From contig NC_053205.1 in the NCBI RefSeq assembly GCF_905163445.1, forward strand, positions 4,402,001 through 4,466,000: a stretch of DNA of 64,000 bases, in the 5' to 3' direction. The DNA is from Pararge aegeria. Its lineage: Eukaryota > Arthropoda > Insecta > Lepidoptera > Nymphalidae. How positions within the stretch are numbered: the first letter of the stretch is position 1; every line of letters begins with the position of its first letter. The notes under the pieces were generated by a model that was not told the origin of the DNA, did no database searches, and was given only the letters and a program-made list of their open reading frames with translations. The translations under genes were made by a program, and so were the position numbers. This document shows, piece after piece, positions 28,401 through 35,919 of this stretch.

Positions 28401-31400
28401 GACGAAGTTGCACGGGTCAGCTAGTTATCTATATCTCTTAATTGAGTGCAATAAAGAATTTATCTATCTATCTATATTATTTCACCAATTTTCTGAATTG
28501 CCCCCTTATGGTAACACACCTTGCCGCTCTGGTGCCGATCCCTGCACATGAGGCTGAAGATGGTCTTCGCGTAGTCAGCTGTTTGACTCTCCGTCGGCGC
28601 TCCGGAGTACTCCCCGTAGTTGGCCAGCTCGGACGCACCTCCCAGAGCGCACACTGTGTCCGTGTACACAACGGACGCTCCGCCACCGGCCACCATGGTC
28701 CAGATGCGACCAGACTTGTTCAGGACTGTTAACTGGAAGAGGAGAAATGTTTTTCTTGAATAAATTATACCGTTCAAACCCGATGCAGGCCTGACAATTA
28801 GTAAAATTATTTTTTAATACAAATAAATATTAAAAAGCAAACTGCCATAATTTCATAACCAACCCATTATGTGCCCAATACAGGGCACGGGTCTTCTCTC
28901 ACAGAGGGCTTCTCACATGAGAAGGGGGTTAAGGCCGTAGTCCACCACAGCCCAGTGCGGATTGGTGGACTCCACATACCTTTGAGAGAAAATTTTACCT
29001 TTCGCTTTATTGTACGTTTGCAGATAAACAAGACACTAATAATAGAAAAAAGGTATTTAATACATTGAAAGTTTTATTAAAACGCATTATCTACTTATTC
29101 ATTATTGGAAAACAAAGTTTCACTCAACATTAAAATTTGAGATTTTTTTACAATTGAATCATTTAAATCACCGGAATGAGCCCGCAGACTTTGACAATTG
29201 AAAGTGTACACTGTCAAACGTTTTTTTGAAAAAACAAAAATGTTATTTTCCTTGTTTGTGATGATGTGCGCGCGTATATTAAAAATTTAATCTCATTTTT
29301 CCGCAACGCACCAAAAGAAGTATAACTTCAAAAACCTATTCCTTGGGTTTATTTGCGTTAAATTAACCTAATTTGCGTTGAGGATAAAAAAAAATAAACT
29401 CACCTTGAGACTCGCACCGCTTTTCGCGTCCAGATCAGCGATATGCGCCTCCTCTGGGTAAGCGTCCCTTCCGAATGGGGGTGGGAAGGTCACCGCGCCC
29501 CAATTCTTGGCGCAAATGAAGTCAGCCGTTTGATCCAACTTGGCGGCCAAGTCCAACAAATAGACCCGTTCGTTGGTCACAACAACAGGGTTTATTTCCA
29601 TATAAGTGAAGTACAGGTCCACGAATACTCGGTACAGGGAGGTGATGAATGTTGTTAATATCCTGGAAAATATCAATGAAATAAAATTTAACATTTTATT
29701 AACATCTCCGAAACGTCCCTTGCTATTGAAATAAATCGCGAAGTGTGATAAATAGAGTATTTATTAGTAGTAATGCTGTGTACGATGTTTTCGTTGTTGG
29801 GTGCCCCTAAACCCTCTCGCTACACTCAGGATTTTAGATGCAACGCCCTCGTTACGGAACAATAATCTTGTTTTAGATATCTTTGCTTAGCCAACTGGTG
29901 ATTGGTTTGGCTATTTTTATTTATTATTTTTATTTAAGTAAGCGCTTTTAAAATGTTAGTTTTTCTGTTTGTAGTGATTTCACCAACACAGGTCCGGAAG
30001 GCCTATAATGTAAGTGTATTTTTTTGCTGTATATTTTATTTCTTTGCTGGATTTTCTGGAAGGGATCGCTTTTTGCGATAAGGCCACGCATTATATCTGT
30101 GTGTTATAATATATTGTGTTATTATTGTTTATAGTTTCCTTGCTTTTTGTGTACAATCAAGTGTATTTCAATCATTCAGTTTGAATGAATGAATGACTTT
30201 TATTGAACACCACAAAATACACAAAAAAGAAAAGTGTACAACGTATACAAGTAACAAAAAAATGGAAAGAAGCATTCGTTACTTTGCGGACGTCCCTCAG
30301 TGATAAATATGCTGAATCCATACTTATATTGTAAATGCGAATGCGGGTTCAGCCAACCGGTCGAGATAAATTGGACCCGGAATAGCATCAAGAATTGGCC
30401 TATCAAATGCAATAAAAAAAACACTTCAACCGGTGATTCCAGAGATTAGCGCGTTCAAACAAAAAAATAAAAAAACTCTCAAACTTTATTTTTAGCAGAA
30501 TAGATATCGATTGATATAAGAATCGATAAGTTTTTATCTATTGCCAACAACTACGCCGGCGGGGCTTAGTGTGATAATATAACAATGTAAAGGATTATGA
30601 TTGCGTGCATTTGATATTTGATTTTTTTTCGTAATTACTTTTTATCGGAATCAAAATTTAATGCACTCTAATGGAACATCCACTTTAGTGATATAATCAT
30701 ACATATAAATTCGATAGTGACTTTGTCTGTATGTCCTACTTTCACGCAGCAATGGGCCGACAGCTTTTGCATCGCCATTGGTACAAAATTTGAATACCCA
30801 CAGTAGTCATATAATACAATTATAACTTTTATGATTTGTACAATACTGGGTTGGTTGGTTTGTCATACTTTCATGCATTAACGAACTGGTAGTATTTGCA
30901 TCGTCAATGGTACGTTGTTATGCCTAGTAGCTTTATGACAAAATTACGTTGTTCATTCGCAGTTCGTAGTAGTTTAAAAGCATTCCAAAAGATGGCACTG
31001 ATAAATTTGTTCAGAGTTGTTTAAAAGCATTCCAAGAGATGGCGCTGATAAATTTGCTCAAAGTAGTTTAAAGGCATTCCAAGAGATGACGCTGAAGATT
31101 TGTTGAATTTTATTTTACTAACCTTTTAACTGTAGCTGATTTTACATTCTTCAATAGAGATCGGTCAATTTCTTCGCCAGTGGGGAAAGTGTCCACGGGC
31201 ACCTGGAATAATATATAATGTACAATAAAAAGCCGAGAATATTTAATATCATGATGATCTGCGGATCGCAATACATATTTTGTGGTCACTCATCCTCTAC
31301 ACAGCTAACATACATACAAATTTATCTTCTGCCACAGCTTTATCTATCAGCATTTAGCTTTATCTATAATCTCAGAGCATTGGCGAACAAGTGGAAATAA

Positions 31401-34400
31401 TATCCAAACAAAATATGTTTCCGAATAATGATAAACGGGGGTAAACTTGTCCTAGGGCGGCCGATAGGCGCAGTGACCCTGCCTTCTGAGTCCAAGGCCG
31501 TGGGTTCGATTCCCACAACTGGAAAATGTGCGTGTGATGAACAAGAATCAGTGTCTGGGAGTTTGTCTCTATTTTATAAGTATTTATGTATATTATTCAT
31601 AAAAATATTCATTATTCATCTTAGCACCCATAATACAAGCTACGCTTGCTTTAAGGCTAGATGGCGATGTGTGTATTGTCATAGTATATTTATTTATTAT
31701 TATTTAATTCCATGTTCCCCTGCTTTAGCAGGTTGACAAGTCAATTTTATCCCCTGTCAGGGGATATAATCGGGGGATGTAATTTTAGTCTCCTGTCTGA
31801 TCTAGCCTCTATGCTGGGTGTGGTATCTGGCGACTAAGACAATACGTGCTTGTTAGTATACCCTTTCAAATAAAAAATAATTATTAAAATTGGTTCAAAT
31901 TTAACGGAGCTATGAAGTAAAATTTAAATCCGTTCAGTAGTTTTCACGTGATGCCCGGACAGACAGACAGACAGACAAAAATTAAACAAGAGGAGAACGA
32001 GCGGGGATCCTCTGCTACTGATGCAGTGGCCATTTCGTAACGTTTTAGTTGCACCAGTTTTAAATCAAATCCGATCATATCACGCTTGCCATCGCTCCTG
32101 GTTAATATTATAACACGTGCTAGTAATAGTTAAAGCCAGATAACCCGCATTGATCGCTTCTAAGTAGGCCGCCTTTTGTATTCTACTCCAGTCTTTGTGT
32201 TTCTCTCTATTCCTTCTCTATTTTCCTAACTGTGTAGTGGTGTACAAATTAAGAGTTTTTTTAATAAATTTATTGTTGCTACGCAGTGGCTTGCACTTCA
32301 TATGTGCACAAAGGGACTGCCTACCCTACTATTTTTTCCCACTCGTGTAGGTGTTTTCTATAGGAGTGGTGATCTTTAAATTATGATGATGACGATGACG
32401 ATGATGAAGATAGAGCAGCGGTATACTCACGTCAAGTCTAAGCGCCAGAGCGTCGACGTCGCCGACGTCAACGCCGCCCTGGTGGTGGAACATGATGGTG
32501 TCGGAGCGGCGTCCGGAGTGGATGCAAAGGTACATCTCCTCACTCTGCAAATTGAAAAAAACAAACACGACTTTAATTCTTGCGTTTATGTGTCACGTTA
32601 CAGACTAAGCGTTAAAACCCTACTTATGTTGTTGCTTAGACTTCGCTGTCCGTCCGTCTGTATGTGTGTCCGTCTGTCACCAGGCTGTATCTCAAGAACC
32701 ATGACAGTTAGAAAAAACCTAATAAAGTAATTTTTTAAGGGGCTCCCATAAAACAGACATGGTTTTTTTCCGTGCTCGTACGCGAGTCCTACTCGCATTT
32801 GGCCGTTTTTTTTTATTTTTTTGATATCATCGATGCATATAAGGATTAAGGACTCTTTTTTTAAACTCGAGAACTCTTCACAGTTATATGTGTGAGGAAC
32901 ATTAATGTTTTTCAGTGTCTGGGTTTTATCATTACTTTATAAGTATTTATGTCTCTAAGACTTATCTGTGAAACCTAACAGTTATTGAGTAAACCATTGT
33001 CATAGTTATTACTGAAATCAGATACAGCCCTAACATCACATGCAGTATTAAAATCTAGTGACTCCTGTCACTTTATTATGTACGTACTATTAGAATGTTT
33101 TGAATTCGTTTGTATATAAAAAAATAAATGTACGTATGCATCCACTAAACTTTACTTCAACTGTATTTCGTATTACCGTTACACGTTTTATAATTTATTA
33201 TTTAATGATTTTATGTTGACTTATTTGGCATATGTATTTATGCTTTATTATGTATGGTTTATTTATTTTTCTGTGTTATATAATGCATACATACAAACTT
33301 TTATTCTAAGACCTACTGCTTTGCATCGCACGACCGTTGCCCGACTCCTAAACGTCGCGTTGTAGCTTGAGCGTGATATTATAAACACACATTCGGTAAA
33401 AGTTTTAACTCTGTCTATTACGGTTCATGAGATATAGCCCACGGACAGACGGACAGCCTGTGGACGCTTAATAACGACGTCCCTTAGGGTACATAACCCT
33501 TTAAAAAAATCATATGGTCATCAAAGCAATGACTTGTAAAAGCGGTCACTAATAAAGTGAACAGAATGCTGTATAAAAAAAAAACATCTTACATCAGCAG
33601 GTGTTGAAATTATCAAATCCATTTACGTTTTATACAATTAACATCTATGTAAAAGCCGATAGTACTTTAGACTTTGTTGAGTGGAGTGATGGCTGATGTA
33701 GTTCACATCTGTGACAACAGATGGCGCTATAGTTAAGATAGATCGCGCTATTGACAGACCTGGTGGAAGTGAAAGTCGTTGGAAGTATTTAAAGCGGCCG
33801 GTGACGCTTTCGAAAAGCGGCGACTAACTCTTGCTAGTATGTTTGGACATCTGCACTGAGCACTGCAGCTGTCGCTTTCTCTCAACCCATAAATTTATAA
33901 GCAAGAAAGAGATGAGTATATCACACACTTTCAAGTTTGTTGAATGGTTCAGTGACGAAACTCCTTAGCTATCCAGAAGCGGAGCCGACCTTCTTATAGT
34001 CACAGAAGTACTTCAGCTGATGATTTCTAACCTGCCTATTACTACATGAATTCGAAAGAGAAGGAGAAGGAATCATAACTCTTATTCTTCTTCTTCTGTA
34101 TGAGGTGGAAAGAGAGGGGAATATCTCACTTACAGGCTCGTGTTTGACGAACGGTTCGACGACGAACCTCCTCAGCTTTCCGGAAGCGGCGCCGACCTTC
34201 TGATCCTTGTTCGTGTGTTCGGAGAGCCAGCGACGTACTTCGGCGGCTGTCTTGTTTACCCCCACCAGGCCGAGTTTGCCCCGGCGCTTTATCAGCTGAT
34301 CTGGCTTAACCACCAATTGCTGGGGAGGAATAAAAACGATATTAAGTAAAGTTAAATACTTACTATACGAAATCTCAAAGAGCTCGTCCTGGGATGCATT

Positions 34401-34736
34401 ACCATATATGTTTCTATTATTTGCGCATAAGTTTTACAAGGCTTTAGTTTGCATCCGGATTGTTTTAATTTATAAATAAGAAATTGAAAACACCAAAGAC
34501 TTTCAATAAACTGTACATTATTCTACTAGTCAAGCCCTTTCATTTCATACCCATATCGAGAAAGTTGTGAAGAACTTATGTAATCCGCCATCTTGTGGCG
34601 GCGGCAGCTAAGAACACTCTCGGCAAATTCACCTTTCAAACAAAACAAAATCCATTCGGGAATTACGATACCATAGACACACACTCACGCACGCACGCAC
34701 GTACGCACACAAACGCTTACACACTCACAAGCTCAA

Positions 34737-34772
<36 letters not shown>

Positions 34773-35888
34773 CTGCTCAATCACACACTCACACACACAC
34801 ACAAACACACACACACACTCACACACCCACACGCCATGCTTATTAGCCAAACAGCTTCAGCTGTTTTTCAGGATGAAGCATAAATGGTTTTTTTTTCAGA
34901 ATACCGTTGAGGGCTTCCGCGCATTCTGCTCATCATTGATGCTGCTCTTTTTCTCATACACTACTCATAAACTACTGGTACATAAACATTAAAAAGTGTA
35001 GCTTAATGTCACAACACATAAAGTTCACATTCCAATGCTTGGATTTCAGCCGTTATAAGTCTTATAACGTACCTCTTTTGTCAGCCACGGATTCTTTCCG
35101 AGCTCGTCCTCCCATATTGTCCCCTGTTCGAAGACGGCGAACCGGCATGGCACTAACGCAGTACCCGACGCTATATGCCTGCAAACAGAGCACAAACCAG
35201 ATGAAAAAATTGCTAAGACTTAACAATAATTCATTGCAAAGTCAACATCTCCTAGGGATGTTCCGGTGACGCACCGAAACGTGCGTAAAGAGAACATTAC
35301 GGTCATAACTTCTTTCGCCAACTTAATCCTAAAGCTACTAGTGGATTCAACCAAACAAACTCTTTTGCTTTATACTGCTTTATAATATTACTAGCTGTTG
35401 CCCGCGACTTCGTCTGCGTTTGATTTTGTTTTTAAAGTATTCAGTATCGCTAAGCTTTAAATGAGTATAGTAGTATATATATATAACATGTGACTGCCAA
35501 TTAATTATAGACAAATAATTTGAAATAAAATAAAATTGCGACTATAATTAAAGATCTAAGCTATCCTATCTCTTAAGTTGGAGCAGACTGCTCACGGTGT
35601 GCCAATTTAATTTTAAATCGGATAAGCAGTTTAGGAGTCCATCGCGGACAAACATCGTGACAGGAGATTTATATATATTAAGATTTATTTATTTATTTAG
35701 AATACTTTATTGCACAAACTTAGAAACAATACAAGAAACACACAAGAAAAGAAAAAATAAGTAAAATTAAAAACATTAAAAAAAAATAATAATAAAAAAA
35801 GTTAAGATTGTGTTTATGAGTAGGTAGTATTAGTACAAAAGATTGTATTACTATGAGGTACATACATTTGTTTATTATATAAAATAAC

Positions 35889-35919
<31 letters not shown>

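Noticed and set aside
33790..33850. A third copy of ACLY exon 4 (GTCGCCGCTTTTCGAAAGC resembles the exon)
   Set aside because: Only about 15 of 19 bases match, the frame context is lost and the offset (about 150 bp) does not fit the 207-bp duplication.
34595..34846. His/Thr-rich 83-residue frame as a small protein
   Set aside because: It is the translation of the (CA)n microsatellite in intron 3.
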